From Thetidibacter halocola (GTDB lineage Bacteria; Pseudomonadota; Alphaproteobacteria; Rhodobacterales; Rhodobacteraceae): a DNA stretch of 64,000 nucleotides. A program made the translations under genes and the position numbers. The stretch covers positions 124,001 to 188,000 of the forward strand of contig NZ_JAGTUU010000003.1 of the NCBI RefSeq assembly GCF_018224955.1. Reading direction: 5' to 3'. Each line of letters opens with the position of its first letter. The first letter of the stretch is position 1. The notes under the pieces were generated by a model. That model had not been told where the DNA came from. It saw nothing but the letters and a program-made list of their open reading frames with translations, and made no database searches. Positions 49,922-59,655 of this stretch are shown here, in pieces.

Positions 49922-51619
49922 TCAGTTCCCGAGGATGCGCGGCAGCCGCAGCCCGTGGTCCCGCGCGCAGGCGATCGCTTCGGGGTATCCCGCATCCGCA
50001 TGCCGCCAGACGCCCGAGGCGGGGTCGTTCCACAGCACCCGCTCCAGCCGCCGCGCGGCCTCGGGTGTGCCGTCGGCCACGATCACCACGCCCGCGTGCT
50101 GCGAGAACCCCATGCCGACCCCGCCGCCGTGATGCAGCGAAACCCAGGTCGCGCCCGACGCGGTGTTGACAAGCGCGTTCAGCAGCGGCCAGTCGCTGAC
50201 CGCGTCCGAACCGTCGCGCATCGCCTCCGTCTCGCGGTTGGGGCTGGCGACAGAGCCGGAATCGAGGTGGTCGCGCCCGATCACCACGGGCGCCTTCAAC
50301 TCGCCCGATGCCACCATCTCGTTGAAGCGCAGCCCGGCGCGATGCCGGTCGCCCAGGCCCAGCCAGCAGATGCGGGCGGGCAGGCCCTGAAAGGCGATCC
50401 GCTCGCGCGCCATGTCCAGCCAGCGATGCAGGTGAGCGTTGTCGGGGAACAGCGCCTTCATCGCGGCATCCGTTGCGTAGATGTCGTCCGGGTCGCCCGA
50501 CAGCGCGCACCAGCGGAACGGGCCGATGCCCTTGCAGAACAGCGGCCGGATATAGGCCGGCACGAAGCCCGGAAAGGCGAATGCGTTCTCCAGCCCTTCC
50601 TCGCGCGCCACCTGCCGGATGTTGTTGCCGTAATCCAGGGTCGGAATCCCGGCGTTCCAGAAGCCCACCATCGCCGCCACGTGGTCCTTCATCGAGGCGC
50701 GGGCGGCCTTTTCGACCGCTTGCGGGTCGGTTTCCTGTTTCGCGCGCCAGTCGGCCACCGTCCAGCCGCGCGGCAGGTAGCCATGCAGCGGATCGTGCGC
50801 CGAGGTCTGGTCGGTCACGATATCGGGTCGGCCGTTGGGCATGTCCTCGGCGGCCTGCACCCGGCGCAGGATTTCCGGGAAGACGTCGGCGGCATTGCCG
50901 ATCAGCGCGACAGACTTCGCCTCTCCGGCCTGCGTCCAGCGCCCGATCATCGCCAGCGCCTCGTCCAGCGAGTGTGTTTTCGCATCGCAATAGCGGGTGC
51001 GGATGCGGAAATCGGCGCGAGTCTCGTCGCATTCGACGGCAAGGCAGCAAGCCCCCGCCATCACCGCCGCCAGCGGCTGCGCCCCACCCATTCCGCCCAG
51101 ACCGGCGGTCAGAATCCAGCGGCCCCTGAGAGAGCCGGCGTAATGCTGCCGTCCGGCTTCGGCAAACGTCTCGTAGGTGCCCTGCACGATGCCTTGCGTG
51201 CCGATGTAGATCCACGATCCGGCGGTCATCTGGCCATACATCATCAGTCCCTTGCGATCCAACTCGTTGAAATGCGCCCAAGTCGCCCAGTGCGGCACGA
51301 GGTTCGAATTGGCGATCAGCACGCGCGGCGCGTCCGGGTGCGTGCGGATGATGGCAATGGGCTTGCCGGATTGCACCACCAGCGTCTCGTCGCCCTCGAG
51401 GTCCTTCAGCGAGGCCACGATGGCGTCGAAATCGTCCCAGGTCCGCGCCGCCCGCCCGATGCCGCCATAGACCACCAGTTCATGCGGGTTCTCGGCCACG
51501 TCGGGATGCAGGTTGTTCATCAGCATCCGCATCGCGGCCTCGGTCTGCCAGGACTTGGCGATCAGCGTGGGTCCGGTCGGCGGGAACACGTCGCGGATGT
51601 TGTGACGGGGGTCGGTCAT
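49922..51619 (-). CDS. hutU: Urocanate hydratase
   Basis: NAD-dependent enzyme (565 aa) converting urocanate to imidazolone propionate, second step of histidine degradation. Family segments are [56 protein letters not shown], the active-site region [23 protein letters not shown], and [19 protein letters not shown]. Last gene of the hutI-H-G-U operon; its ATG overlaps the hutG stop by 4 bp. A longer upstream frame is rejected because it lies wholly within hutG. Confidence 0.97.
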   Translation of the reverse strand: MTDPRHNIRDVFPPTGPTLIAKSWQTEAAMRMLMNNLHPDVAENPHELVVYGGIGRAARTWDDFDAIVASLKDLEGDETLVVQSGKPIAIIRTHPDAPRVLIANSNLVPHWATWAHFNELDRKGLMMYGQMTAGSWIYIGTQGIVQGTYETFAEAGRQHYAGSLRGRWILTAGLGGMGGAQPLAAVMAGACCLAVECDETRADFRIRTRYCDAKTHSLDEALAMIGRWTQAGEAKSVALIGNAADVFPEILRRVQAAEDMPNGRPDIVTDQTSAHDPLHGYLPRGWTVADWRAKQETDPQAVEKAARASMKDHVAAMVGFWNAGIPTLDYGNNIRQVAREEGLENAFAFPGFVPAYIRPLFCKGIGPFRWCALSGDPDDIYATDAAMKALFPDNAHLHRWLDMARERIAFQGLPARICWLGLGDRHRAGLRFNEMVASGELKAPVVIGRDHLDSGSVASPNRETEAMRDGSDAVSDWPLLNALVNTASGATWVSLHHGGGVGMGFSQHAGVVIVADGTPEAARRLERVLWNDPASGVWRHADAGYPEAIACARDHGLRLPRILGN

Positions 51620-52416
51620 CGGGTCATCTCCTCGCTCAGGTCGATCAGCGCCTCGAGTATCTCCTGAAGCCAGCGGCGCAGGCGCTGCGCCTTTGCGGGG
51701 TCGAGGGCAAAGGGTGGCGCCTCGGTCGTCAAATGGCTGGATTGCGTCAGTTCCATCTGTATCGCGTGGACATGGTCGGCGGGGCGTCCGTAGTGGCGTG
51801 TCGTCCAGCCGCCCTTGAAACGGCCGTTCAGGACGCTGGTATAGGCCGAGGCGCAGGACGCGACGTGGTGCACCGCCTGCGCCAGTGCGGGCGCGCAACT
51901 GGCCCCGTCATTCGTGCCGATGTTGAAATCGGGCAGGGTGCCGGGAAAGAGCCAGGGCACGACCGAGCGGATCGAGTGGCAATCGTAGAGGATCGCAAAC
52001 CCGTGCCGCGCTTTCACCCGCGCCAGTTCCTCCGACAGCGCGGCATGGTAGGGCGCGTGAAAGGCAGCAAGCCGTTCCGCCACGTCCTCCGGCGCCGGCT
52101 CCATCCCCTCGCGCCAGATCGGCACGTTGTCGAAGGTGATCAGCGGGACCAGCCCCGTGGTCGTCTGGCCGGGATAGAGACTGGCCCCCGAGGGGTCGCG
52201 GTTGGCGTCGATCACGTAGCGGTGGAAATTCGCCCGCACCGTCGTCGCCCCCGGGATCAACCCGTCATAGAGCGTGTCCACATGCCAGTCGGTGTCGCGC
52301 AACAGACGCCCCTCGGCGTTCAGCCGGTCGCGGATGGCCTCCGGCACATGGGTGCCCACATGTGGAAAGCCCAGCACCAGCGGGCCGTCGCCCCGGGTGA
52401 CGGTGACGGGGGTCAT
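51616..52416 (-). CDS. hutG: N-formylglutamate deformylase
   Basis: A 266-aa zinc hydrolase of the N-formylglutamate amidohydrolase family, giving glutamate and formate in the last step of the five-enzyme hut route. Segments are [75 protein letters not shown] and [11 protein letters not shown]. It is unrelated to the arginase-type HutG (formimidoylglutamase). Its pairing with HutF defines the pathway variant. It overlaps both hutH and hutU by 4 bp. Confidence 0.95.
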   Translation of the reverse strand: MTPVTVTRGDGPLVLGFPHVGTHVPEAIRDRLNAEGRLLRDTDWHVDTLYDGLIPGATTVRANFHRYVIDANRDPSGASLYPGQTTTGLVPLITFDNVPIWREGMEPAPEDVAERLAAFHAPYHAALSEELARVKARHGFAILYDCHSIRSVVPWLFPGTLPDFNIGTNDGASCAPALAQAVHHVASCASAYTSVLNGRFKGGWTTRHYGRPADHVHAIQMELTQSSHLTTEAPPFALDPAKAQRLRRWLQEILEALIDLSEEMTR

Positions 52417-53939
52417 CGGCAGACCTCTGGCAGGGGCAGGCCAGCGGTCAGCCTGCCGGTTGCAACCAGCCGTGCGGCCTCTTCGAGGTCTGGCGACAGG
52501 AACCGGTCCTCGGCCAGTTCCGGCACCGTCTCGCGCAGCCGCGCGATGACGCCCTGCAAAGCGGGCGCGGTCGCCAGCGGACGGCGCAGCGCGATGCCCT
52601 GTGCGCCGGTCAGCGCCTCGATCCCGAGGATGCGGAAGAGGTTGTCGGTCATCGGCCCCAGCCGCCGCGCGCCGTGGCAGGCCATCGAGACGTGATCCTC
52701 CTGGTTGGCCGAGGTCGGCGTGGAATCCACCGAGGCCGGGTGCGCCATCTGCTTGTTCTCGCTCATCAGCGCGGCCGAGGTCACTTCGGCGATCATCAGG
52801 CCCGAGTTCAGGCCCGGTTTCGGCGACAGGAAGGCGGGCAGGCCAAAGCTCAGCGCGGGGTCGACCAGCATGGCGATGCGGCGCTGCGCGATGGCGCCGG
52901 TCTCGGCCACGGCCAGCGCGATCATGTCGGCGGCAAAGGCCACCGGCTCGGCGTGGAAATTCCCGCCCGAGACGACCTGCCCGTCGGACAGGACCAGCGG
53001 GTTGTCGGTGGCGGCGTTGGCCTCGATCTCCAGCGTGGTCGCGGCCTGCCGCAGCAGGTCGAGGCAGGCGCCCGTGACCTGCGGGTTGCAGCGGATGCAA
53101 TAGGGGTCCTGCACGCGCTCGTCGCCGTCGCGGTGGCTTTCGCGGATTTCCGACCCTTCCAGCAGTGCGCGCAGGGCGGCGGCGGCCTCGACCTGGCCGC
53201 GATGGCCGCGCAGGGCGTGGATTTCGGGGGTGAAGGGTGCGGTCGAACCCATCGCCGCATCGGTCGACAGAGCGCCCGTCACCAGCGCCGCCTGCACCGC
53301 GCGTTCGGCCCGGAACAGCCCCGCCAGCGCCAGCGCGGTCGAGACCTGCGTGCCGTTGATCAGCGCCAGCCCCTCCTTGGCGGAAAGCTGCACGGGGTCC
53401 AGACCGGCACGGGTCAGCGCCTCGGCCCCCGGGAGGCGTTGGCCGTCCAATACGGCCTCGCCCTCGCCGATCATCACGGCGGTCATGTGGGCCAGCGGCG
53501 CCAGATCGCCCGACGCGCCGACCGAGCCCTGCGCCGGGATCACCGGCGACACGCCTGCCGCCAGCATCCCCTGCAACAGCGCCACGATCTCGGGCCGCAC
53601 GCCCGACGCGCCGCGGCCCAGCGAAACCAGCTTCAGCACCATGACGAGGCGGACGATTTCGGGCGCCAGCGGCTCTCCCACCCCGCAGCAATGGCTGAGG
53701 ATCAGGTTGCGTTGCAGGGTGGCGACATCGCCCGCGCCGATGCGGATCGAGGCGAGTTTTCCGAAGCCAGTGTTGACGCCATAGACCGGGTCGCTTCCCC
53801 GTGCGACTTCGGCAATCCGGGCGGCGCTGCGGGCGATGCCCTCGGCGGCGCTGTCGGCCAGCCTGACCGGAGTTGCCTCGCAGTAGAGCCGCGCCAGCAG
53901 GCGCAGCGGCACGGCGCCGGGATGCAGGATCTCAGGCAT
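52413..53939 (-). CDS. hutH: Histidine ammonia-lyase
   Basis: A 508-aa enzyme that removes ammonia from histidine to give urocanate. The autocatalytic MIO cofactor arises from Ala-Ser-Gly in [14 protein letters not shown] (about residues 140-150). Other segments are [51 protein letters not shown] and [17 protein letters not shown]. The ATG at 53939 fits family N-termini. It overlaps hutI by 8 bp and hutG by 4 bp. Confidence 0.97.
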   Translation of the reverse strand: MPEILHPGAVPLRLLARLYCEATPVRLADSAAEGIARSAARIAEVARGSDPVYGVNTGFGKLASIRIGAGDVATLQRNLILSHCCGVGEPLAPEIVRLVMVLKLVSLGRGASGVRPEIVALLQGMLAAGVSPVIPAQGSVGASGDLAPLAHMTAVMIGEGEAVLDGQRLPGAEALTRAGLDPVQLSAKEGLALINGTQVSTALALAGLFRAERAVQAALVTGALSTDAAMGSTAPFTPEIHALRGHRGQVEAAAALRALLEGSEIRESHRDGDERVQDPYCIRCNPQVTGACLDLLRQAATTLEIEANAATDNPLVLSDGQVVSGGNFHAEPVAFAADMIALAVAETGAIAQRRIAMLVDPALSFGLPAFLSPKPGLNSGLMIAEVTSAALMSENKQMAHPASVDSTPTSANQEDHVSMACHGARRLGPMTDNLFRILGIEALTGAQGIALRRPLATAPALQGVIARLRETVPELAEDRFLSPDLEEAARLVATGRLTAGLPLPEVCR

Positions 53940-55122
53940 CGAACACCTCTCCGTCGAAGACACGTGTATGCAGGGGATTGGGACCGATCCGCCCCACCAG
54001 CTCGGCCGGACGCTCGGCATCCCAGATCGCGAGGTCGGCACGCAGGCCCGGTACGATGCGGCCCACGTGGTCTTGCAGCCCCAGGGCGCGCGCGGCGTTG
54101 ACCGTCACACCGTCGAGGCATTCGGCCACCGTCAGCCCGAAGAGGACGGCGGCCATGTTCATCGCCGTCAGGAGCGAGGCGATGGGCGACGACCCGGGGT
54201 TGCAGTCCGTGGCCACCGCCATGGGTACGCCTGCCGTGCGGCATTCGGCGATTGGCGGCTTTTGCGCCTCGTGCAGCATGTAGAAGGCGCCGGGCAGGAT
54301 CACGGCCACGCATGCCGCGCGCGCCATCGCCGCCACGTCCTCGGCATTCGCGTATTCGAGGTGATCGACCGACAGCGCGCCATGCCGCGCGGCCAGCAGC
54401 GTCCCGCCGCTGCGGGTGAGTTGCTCGGCATGGAGTTTTACCGGCAGGCCAAGCGCGCGGGCCTCAACGAACAGAGGTTCCAACTCGTCGGCGGAAAAGG
54501 CGATGCCCTCACAGAACCCGTCCACCGCGTCGACCAGCCCCTCGGCCTGCGCCTGCGCGAGGCCAGCGATGGCGACATCGCGGATGTAGTCGGCCTTCGT
54601 CCCCTCGAAATCGGGTGGCATGGCGTGGGCGGCAAGCCACGTGGTGACGACCCGCACCGGGCGCAGCGTGGCCAGCCGGCGGGCGGCGCGCAACATGTCC
54701 AGTTCCGCCTCGACCGACAGGCCATAGCCCGACTTGATCTCGACCGTGGTCACGCCCTCGGCCAGCAGCGCGTCCAGCCGGGGCAGGGCGGCAGAGACCA
54801 GCCCGTCCACGTCCAGGCCCCGCGACGCCCGCATGGTCGCGGCGATGCCGCCGCCCGCCTTTGCGATCTCGGCATAGCTTGCGCCCTCCAGCCGCATCTC
54901 GAATTCCGCCGTCCGGTCGCCGCCAAAGACCAGATGCGTGTGGCAGTCGATCAGCCCCGGCGTGACCAGCCTACCGCAGCAATCATGCGCCTCGGCCTCG
55001 GCATGCAGCCCCGCGCCCACCGCCGCGATGCGCCCGTCACGGACGAGGATGGCACCCGGTTCGGGCGCCCGCGCCCCAGGCAGCATCAGGCGCGCATTGG
55101 TGAACAGCCGCGTGGCCGGCAT
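53932..55122 (-). CDS. hutI: Imidazolonepropionase
   Basis: A 396-aa amidohydrolase that opens imidazolone propionate to N-formimino-glutamate. Metal site [12 protein letters not shown] (near residue 60), [20 protein letters not shown] and ATDCNPGS are present as expected. It is the first gene of the minus-strand hut operon and is divergent from hutF across an 88-bp gap with a near-perfect 20-bp palindrome. Confidence 0.97.
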   Translation of the reverse strand: MPATRLFTNARLMLPGARAPEPGAILVRDGRIAAVGAGLHAEAEAHDCCGRLVTPGLIDCHTHLVFGGDRTAEFEMRLEGASYAEIAKAGGGIAATMRASRGLDVDGLVSAALPRLDALLAEGVTTVEIKSGYGLSVEAELDMLRAARRLATLRPVRVVTTWLAAHAMPPDFEGTKADYIRDVAIAGLAQAQAEGLVDAVDGFCEGIAFSADELEPLFVEARALGLPVKLHAEQLTRSGGTLLAARHGALSVDHLEYANAEDVAAMARAACVAVILPGAFYMLHEAQKPPIAECRTAGVPMAVATDCNPGSSPIASLLTAMNMAAVLFGLTVAECLDGVTVNAARALGLQDHVGRIVPGLRADLAIWDAERPAELVGRIGPNPLHTRVFDGEVFDA

Positions 55123-55150
55123 CCGACTCTGTCCCCTTTTCGAGTCCCGT

Positions 55151-55170
55151 AATTAAGTATATACATAATT
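55151..55170. promoter_or_regulatory. HutC operator candidate between hutI and hutF
   Basis: The 20-bp sequence AATTAAGTATATACATAATT is palindromic except for one position and centred on GTATATAC, close to the TGTA-N2-TACA site reported for Pseudomonas HutC. It lies in the divergent hutI-hutF gap, so one site could repress both transcripts. Part of it, TATACATAAT, recurs upstream of the amino acid binding protein at 58153. Confidence 0.65.
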
Positions 55171-55210
55171 GATGCGGCGCGAAAGAGGCAAGCCGCGACG
55201 GAGGTCCGAC

Positions 55211-56545
55211 ATGATCCATGCCCGCATCGCCCTGCTGCCCGAAGGCTGGGGCCGCGACGTGCGCCTGGCGCTGGACGCAGGCCGGATCGCCTCGGTTCAG
55301 GCGTGGCAGGCGCCGCAGCCGGGTGATTGCCAGGTCGATTGCCTGCTGCCCGGCATGCCCAACGTCCACAGTCACGCCTTTCAGCGCGGGTTTTCCGGCA
55401 TGACGGAACGGCGCGGACCGGGACAGGACAGTTTCTGGACCTGGCGCGAGGCGATGTATCGGCTGGCGCTGGCGCTCGATCCCGACGACATGCAGGCGCT
55501 GGCCGAAATGGCCTATGTCGAGATGCTCGAGGCGGGGTTCACCCGCGTCGGCGAATTCCACTACCTGCACCATGACCGCAGTGGCCGGCCCCACGCCGAC
55601 CCTGCCGAGATGTCGGTGCGCATCTTTGCCGCCGCTGGGGCGACGGGGATCGCGCTGACGCATCTGCCGGTGTTCTATGCCCATGGCGGGTTCGGCCCGG
55701 TGCCGGCGGGCGACGGGCAACGGCGGTTCCTGCACGGGCTGGACGATTTCGTGGCACTGGTCGAGGCCTGCGACCGGCTGGCGACCCGGCCGCAGGACGT
55801 GGTGGGATACGCCCCGCATTCGCTGCGCGCGGCCAGCACGGACGAGTTGCGCGCACTGGCTCAGGCCTTGCACGGCCGCCCTGCGCATATCCACGTCGCG
55901 GAGCAGGAGAGGGAGGTCGCGGAGTGTCTTGCCTTCTGCGGCCGCAGGCCCGTGGCGCAGCTGATGGACACGGTCGGGGTCGGCCCGGACTGGTGCCTGA
56001 TCCACGCCACGCATCTGGATGGCGCCGAACGGCTGGCGCTGGTGGGGTCGGGCGCGGTGGCGGGGTTGTGCCCGGTGACCGAGGCCAACCTGGGCGACGG
56101 GCTGTTCGCGGCGCGGGCCTTCCTGGCCGAGGGCGGGCGCATCGCCATCGGCACTGATTCCAACGTGGCGATTTCCGTCGCAGGCGAATTGCGGCTGCTG
56201 GAATACGGGCAGAGGCTGGCCTGGCGGGCGCGGTCGGTGCTGGCCGAGGCGGGCGGCTCGACCGGGGCGCGGCTGTATCGCGCGGCGCTGGCGGGCGGGT
56301 CGCAGGCGCTGGGCGCGCCCGACGCCGCAATCGCCCCGGGCGCGCCTGCCGACCTGGTGACGCTGTCCGACGCGCTGGGCCTGGGGCAAAGCGGCGAGAC
56401 GATGCTCGACCGCTGGATATTTGGCCGCGACGTGGGGGTGGCGCAGGTCTGGGCCCATGGCGCGCAGGTGGTGCGCGACGGGCGGCACATCGCCCGCGAG
56501 GCGGTGGCGCGGCGTTTTGCCGACGTGATGCGGCGGCTGGCCTAG
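55211..56545 (+). CDS. hutF: Formimidoylglutamate deiminase
   Basis: A 444-aa amidohydrolase of the HutF/guanine-deaminase-like group converting N-formimidoyl-glutamate to N-formylglutamate and ammonia. Motifs are the metal site PNVHSHAFQRGFSGM, the tract EFHYLHHDRSGRPHADPAEM, HIHVAEQEREV, LIHATHLDG and IGTDSNVAISV. I use the ATG at 55211 (GGAGG 6 nt upstream) and reject one 42 nt earlier that adds an arginine-rich stretch lying over the operator edge. Its 3' end overlaps the convergent permease gene by 4 bp. Confidence 0.95.
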   Translation: MIHARIALLPEGWGRDVRLALDAGRIASVQAWQAPQPGDCQVDCLLPGMPNVHSHAFQRGFSGMTERRGPGQDSFWTWREAMYRLALALDPDDMQALAEMAYVEMLEAGFTRVGEFHYLHHDRSGRPHADPAEMSVRIFAAAGATGIALTHLPVFYAHGGFGPVPAGDGQRRFLHGLDDFVALVEACDRLATRPQDVVGYAPHSLRAASTDELRALAQALHGRPAHIHVAEQEREVAECLAFCGRRPVAQLMDTVGVGPDWCLIHATHLDGAERLALVGSGAVAGLCPVTEANLGDGLFAARAFLAEGGRIAIGTDSNVAISVAGELRLLEYGQRLAWRARSVLAEAGGSTGARLYRAALAGGSQALGAPDAAIAPGAPADLVTLSDALGLGQSGETMLDRWIFGRDVGVAQVWAHGAQVVRDGRHIAREAVARRFADVMRRLA

Positions 56546-57285
56546 CCGCGCTCGTCCGCCTGCAAACGCCGTTCCAGCCATCGGACCCCGGCCGAGACGA
56601 TCAGGATCAGCACCAGGTATTCCAGCACCAGAACGGTGTAGATTTCCAGCGGGCGGTATTCGGTGACGACCAGTTCGTTCGCCTTGCGCGTCAGTTCCTG
56701 CATCCCGATGACCGACACCAGCGAGGACATCTTCAGCATGTAGACCAGCTGGTTGCCCAGTGCCGGCAGGATGCGCCGGATCGCCTGTGGCAGGATCACG
56801 TAGCGCATCGTGTCGACATAGTTGAGAGACACGGAATAGGCGGCCTCGTATTGCCCCTTGGCGACCGACTGGATGCCGGCGCGAAAGATCTCGGCCTCGA
56901 AGGCGCTGTCCGACAGGGCCAGCGCGATGACCCCGGCCCAGAACACCCCGATGGCAAGGCCCGTCAGGGTCGGCAGACCGTAATAGACCCAGAGGATCAT
57001 CACGAGGATCGGCACCGCGCGCACCAGTTCCACGTAGGTCCGGCTGGCCATGCGCAGCCAGCGCCGCGACGACAGGCCTGGCAGCGCCACCAGCAGCCCC
57101 AGCGTGACCGAGATGCAGATCGCCGTCAGCGACAGCAGGAGCGTGTATTTCAGCCCGCTCAGCAGGAAGGTGATGTTGGTCCAGCCGGTCTTGGTCTGCG
57201 GGTTGACCACGTACCAGCCCCAGTTGCCCGAGGAACAGCCCGCCAGCACCAGCGCCAGAAGGGCGAACAGCAGAACATTGCGCAT
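56542..57285 (-). CDS. Polar amino acid ABC transporter permease (HisM/GlnP-like) with N-terminal lipobox
   Basis: A 247-aa inner-membrane permease, about five helices, with coupling loop AGIQSVAKGQYEAAYSVSLNYVDTMRYVILPQAIRRILPALGNQ. Unusually, it opens with MRNVLLFALLALVLAGCSSGNWGW, which fits a type II signal peptide with lipobox LAGC, so the N-terminus may be lipidated or simply be a signal-anchor. Position in the hut region suggests histidine or glutamate-family uptake. It lies 11 bp downstream of its ATPase. Confidence 0.88.
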   Translation of the reverse strand: MRNVLLFALLALVLAGCSSGNWGWYVVNPQTKTGWTNITFLLSGLKYTLLLSLTAICISVTLGLLVALPGLSSRRWLRMASRTYVELVRAVPILVMILWVYYGLPTLTGLAIGVFWAGVIALALSDSAFEAEIFRAGIQSVAKGQYEAAYSVSLNYVDTMRYVILPQAIRRILPALGNQLVYMLKMSSLVSVIGMQELTRKANELVVTEYRPLEIYTVLVLEYLVLILIVSAGVRWLERRLQADERG

Positions 57286-57296
57286 CTCGTCCTCCC

Positions 57297-58049
57297 TCAG
57301 TGGTTCAGGATCTTGTTGAGGAAATCGCGGCAGCGCTGGCTGCGCGGCGCGGTGAAGAAGGCCTCGGGCGGGGCGGTCTCGACGATCTGGCCGTGATCCA
57401 TGAACACCATCCGGTCGGCGACCTTGCGGGCAAAGCCCATCTCGTGCGTGACGACGATCATCGTCATGCCGGTGCCCGCCAGTTCCACCATCACGTCCAG
57501 CACCTCTGAAATCATCTCGGGGTCCAGCGCGGATGTCGGCTCGTCGAACAGCATGATGCGCGGCTCCATGCAGAGCGACCGCGCGATGGCGACACGCTGC
57601 TGCTGGCCGCCGGACAGCTGGCGGGGATACTTGTCGGCCTGTTCGGGGATGCGCACCCGTTCGAGATAGCGCATCGCGGTTTCGCGCGCCTGCGCCTGCG
57701 TCAGCTTGCGCGCGCGGATCGGGCCCAGCGTCAGGTTCTGCAACACCGTCAGGTGTGGGAACAGGTTGAACTGCTGGAACACCATGCCGACGCCGTTGCG
57801 CACCCGCGCCGGCGCGGCCTTGCCACGGCCCAGCGTGACGCCCTCGACCGTGATCGTGCCCGCGTCATGCGGCTCCAGCCCGTTGATGCAGCGGATCAGC
57901 GTCGACTTGCCCGATCCGGACGGGCCGCAGACCACGATGCGTTCGCCCTGCCTTGCCTCGAAGTCGATGGATTTCAGCACCTCGAAATCGCCGAAACGCT
58001 TCGAGACGCCCTCAAAGCGGATGATCGGATCGCCTTCGGTCTGCGTCAT
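57297..58049 (-). CDS. Polar amino acid ABC transporter ATP-binding protein (HisP/GlnQ-like)
   Basis: A 250-aa ATPase: Walker [11 protein letters not shown]-loop [12 protein letters not shown], signature [15 protein letters not shown], Walker [17 protein letters not shown]-loop [10 protein letters not shown] place the start at the ATG at 58049 (AGGAGGG just upstream); 30 in-frame residues before it are atypical. Divergent from the binding-protein gene, with which it forms one transporter together with the single permease gene downstream. Confidence 0.92.
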   Translation of the reverse strand: MTQTEGDPIIRFEGVSKRFGDFEVLKSIDFEARQGERIVVCGPSGSGKSTLIRCINGLEPHDAGTITVEGVTLGRGKAAPARVRNGVGMVFQQFNLFPHLTVLQNLTLGPIRARKLTQAQARETAMRYLERVRIPEQADKYPRQLSGGQQQRVAIARSLCMEPRIMLFDEPTSALDPEMISEVLDVMVELAGTGMTMIVVTHEMGFARKVADRMVFMDHGQIVETAPPEAFFTAPRSQRCRDFLNKILNH

Positions 58050-58152
58050 GGACCCTCCTGCCGCGTGCCGGGGCAACCCCGCCAAAGATGCATTGCCTGT
58101 TCGCCAATTTGCTTTGACGACCCTGCCTTTTGTCTGCACTCTTGGCCAAGCC

Positions 58153-58162
58153 TATACATAAT
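58153..58162. promoter_or_regulatory. HutC-like half-site upstream of the amino acid binding protein
   Basis: TATACATAAT is identical to the right half of the hutI-hutF palindrome and lies 28 bp before the GTG start of the binding-protein gene, in the divergent gap with the ATPase. A 10-base match is modest evidence, strengthened by AT-richness contrast and pathway context. Confidence 0.4.
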
Positions 58163-58190
58163 GAATAGTCCAACACCGGGAGAAAAGATC

Positions 58191-58967
58191 GTGAAACTGT
58201 TGAAAGCATGCATCGCCGCGCTGGCGCTGGCCGTTGTCGCGCCCGTCGCGCAGGCGCAATCCGCGCTTCAGGACATCCTCAGCAACGGTATGCTGAAGGT
58301 CGGGACCACAGGTGACTGGAACCCGATGACGATGAAGGACCCGGCGACCAACAGCTATACCGGCTATGACATCGACGTGATGACCCAACTGGCCGCCGAT
58401 CTGGGTGTCGAAGTGGAATTCGTGCCGACTGACTGGAAGACCCTGGTGAACGGCGTGACCTCGGGCAAGTATCACATGACCGGCTCGGCCTCGATCTCGC
58501 CGGCGCGGGCCAAGGCGGCGGGCTATTCGGTCAGCTACTTCTCGCTGGCGACCGTGCCGCTGATCCAGAAGAAGGACGCCGAGATGTTCAAGGACTGGGC
58601 GGACCTGGACAAGGCCGACGTGGTGGTTGCGGCGACCCTTGGCACGACGCAGGAAAAGCAGGTCAAGGAGTTCTTCCCCAACGCCCAGCACAAGATCGTC
58701 GAGGCCCCCGCCCGCGATTTCCAGGAGGTGCTGGCGGGCCGCGCGCAGGCGCATATCACCTCGAACGTCGAGGCGAACAAGCTGGTGGCGCAGTATGACA
58801 CGCTGATGATCGTGCCGGTGTCCGCGCCCAAGGCGCGCACGCCGGTCGCCATGCTGCTGCCGCAGGCCGACCAAGTCTGGATCAACTACGTCAACACCTG
58901 GATCACGCTGAAGCAGGAGGCCGGGTTCTTCGACGAACTGGCCGCGAAATGGAACCTGGGCAACTGA
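58191..58967 (+). CDS. Polar amino acid ABC transporter substrate-binding protein
   Basis: A 258-aa periplasmic protein of the family 3 (HisJ/GlnH-like) type. From the GTG at 58191 it has signal peptide MKLLKACIAALALAVVAPVAQAQ, preceded by GGGAGAA. The ligand domain shows LSNGMLKVGTTGDWNPMTMKDPATNSYTGYDIDVMTQLAADLGVEVEFVPTDWKTLVNGV. An in-frame ATG at 58161 lies inside the putative operator and is less likely. A Rho-independent terminator follows 21 bp after the stop. Substrate is probably histidine or urocanate by neighbourhood only. Confidence 0.9.
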   Translation: MKLLKACIAALALAVVAPVAQAQSALQDILSNGMLKVGTTGDWNPMTMKDPATNSYTGYDIDVMTQLAADLGVEVEFVPTDWKTLVNGVTSGKYHMTGSASISPARAKAAGYSVSYFSLATVPLIQKKDAEMFKDWADLDKADVVVAATLGTTQEKQVKEFFPNAQHKIVEAPARDFQEVLAGRAQAHITSNVEANKLVAQYDTLMIVPVSAPKARTPVAMLLPQADQVWINYVNTWITLKQEAGFFDELAAKWNLGN

Positions 58968-58988
58968 GCCTTTTCCCGAACTTGAGGA

Positions 58989-59011
58989 GGGCGCCTGCGG
59001 GCGCCCTTTTT
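58989..59011 (+). terminator. Rho-independent terminator after the amino acid binding protein
   Basis: GGGCGCC (58989-58995), loop TGCG, GGCGCCC (59000-59006), then TTTTT (59007-59011). This is the clearest intrinsic terminator in the window. It ends only 5 bp before the next start codon. Confidence 0.9.
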
Positions 59012-59016
59012 CGCAC

Positions 59017-59655
59017 ATGCTGACGCTCTATGCCATTCCGGTCAGCCTGTATTGCGCCAAGACGCGGATCGCGCTGCGCTTCAAGCATCTCGACTGGTCC
59101 GAGGTGCCGCCGCCGGGCGGCTATGGCTCGGCCGAGTATCAGCGCATCGTCGCCTCGGGCAACCTGCCGGCTCTGGATCACGACGGCTTTCTGCTGGCCG
59201 ATTCAGAGGCTATCGCGGAGTATCTCGAAGAGGCCTTTCCGATGCCGCCCCTGCTGCCGAAAGGCGCGCAGGATCGCGCCCGGATGCGCGAGCGCGGGCG
59301 GTTTCACGACACCAGGCTGGAACCGGCGCTGCGGGCGCTGTTCGGCCATCTGAAGCCGGAGCTTCGTGACGCCGACCTGACCGCCCGGCAATCGGTCGCG
59401 CTGGGCGCGCGTCTGGTGCAACTGGCCCGCCTGCTGGAGGACGCGCCCGAGCTGCCCTTCGGGCTGGGCGATTGCGGCTATCCCGTCACCTTCGCCTGGC
59501 TGGACGCGCTGGCGCCGCGGCTGGACCTGGCCTTTGACTGGCCCGAGACGGTGAATGCCTGGCGCGCTACGCTGGAGGCCGAACCGGCGGTCGCGGCGGA
59601 ACTGGCGGTCTATGTCCCCACGCTGACCCGGTGGCTGGACGGGCAGGGCGTCTGA
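59017..59655 (+). CDS. Glutathione S-transferase family protein
   Basis: A 212-aa GST: thioredoxin-like N-terminal domain starting MLTLYAIPVSLYCAKTRIALRFK, with the cis-proline and glutathione-binding GNLPALDHDGFLLADSEAIAEYLEE (residues 49-73), then a helical C-terminal domain. The first residues match GST N-termini, so the start is firm although it has no ribosome binding site and sits 5 nt after a terminator U tract. Possibly leaderless or expressed by readthrough. Substrate unknown. Its stop overlaps the creatininase-family ATG by one base. Confidence 0.87.
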   Translation: MLTLYAIPVSLYCAKTRIALRFKHLDWSEVPPPGGYGSAEYQRIVASGNLPALDHDGFLLADSEAIAEYLEEAFPMPPLLPKGAQDRARMRERGRFHDTRLEPALRALFGHLKPELRDADLTARQSVALGARLVQLARLLEDAPELPFGLGDCGYPVTFAWLDALAPRLDLAFDWPETVNAWRATLEAEPAVAAELAVYVPTLTRWLDGQGV

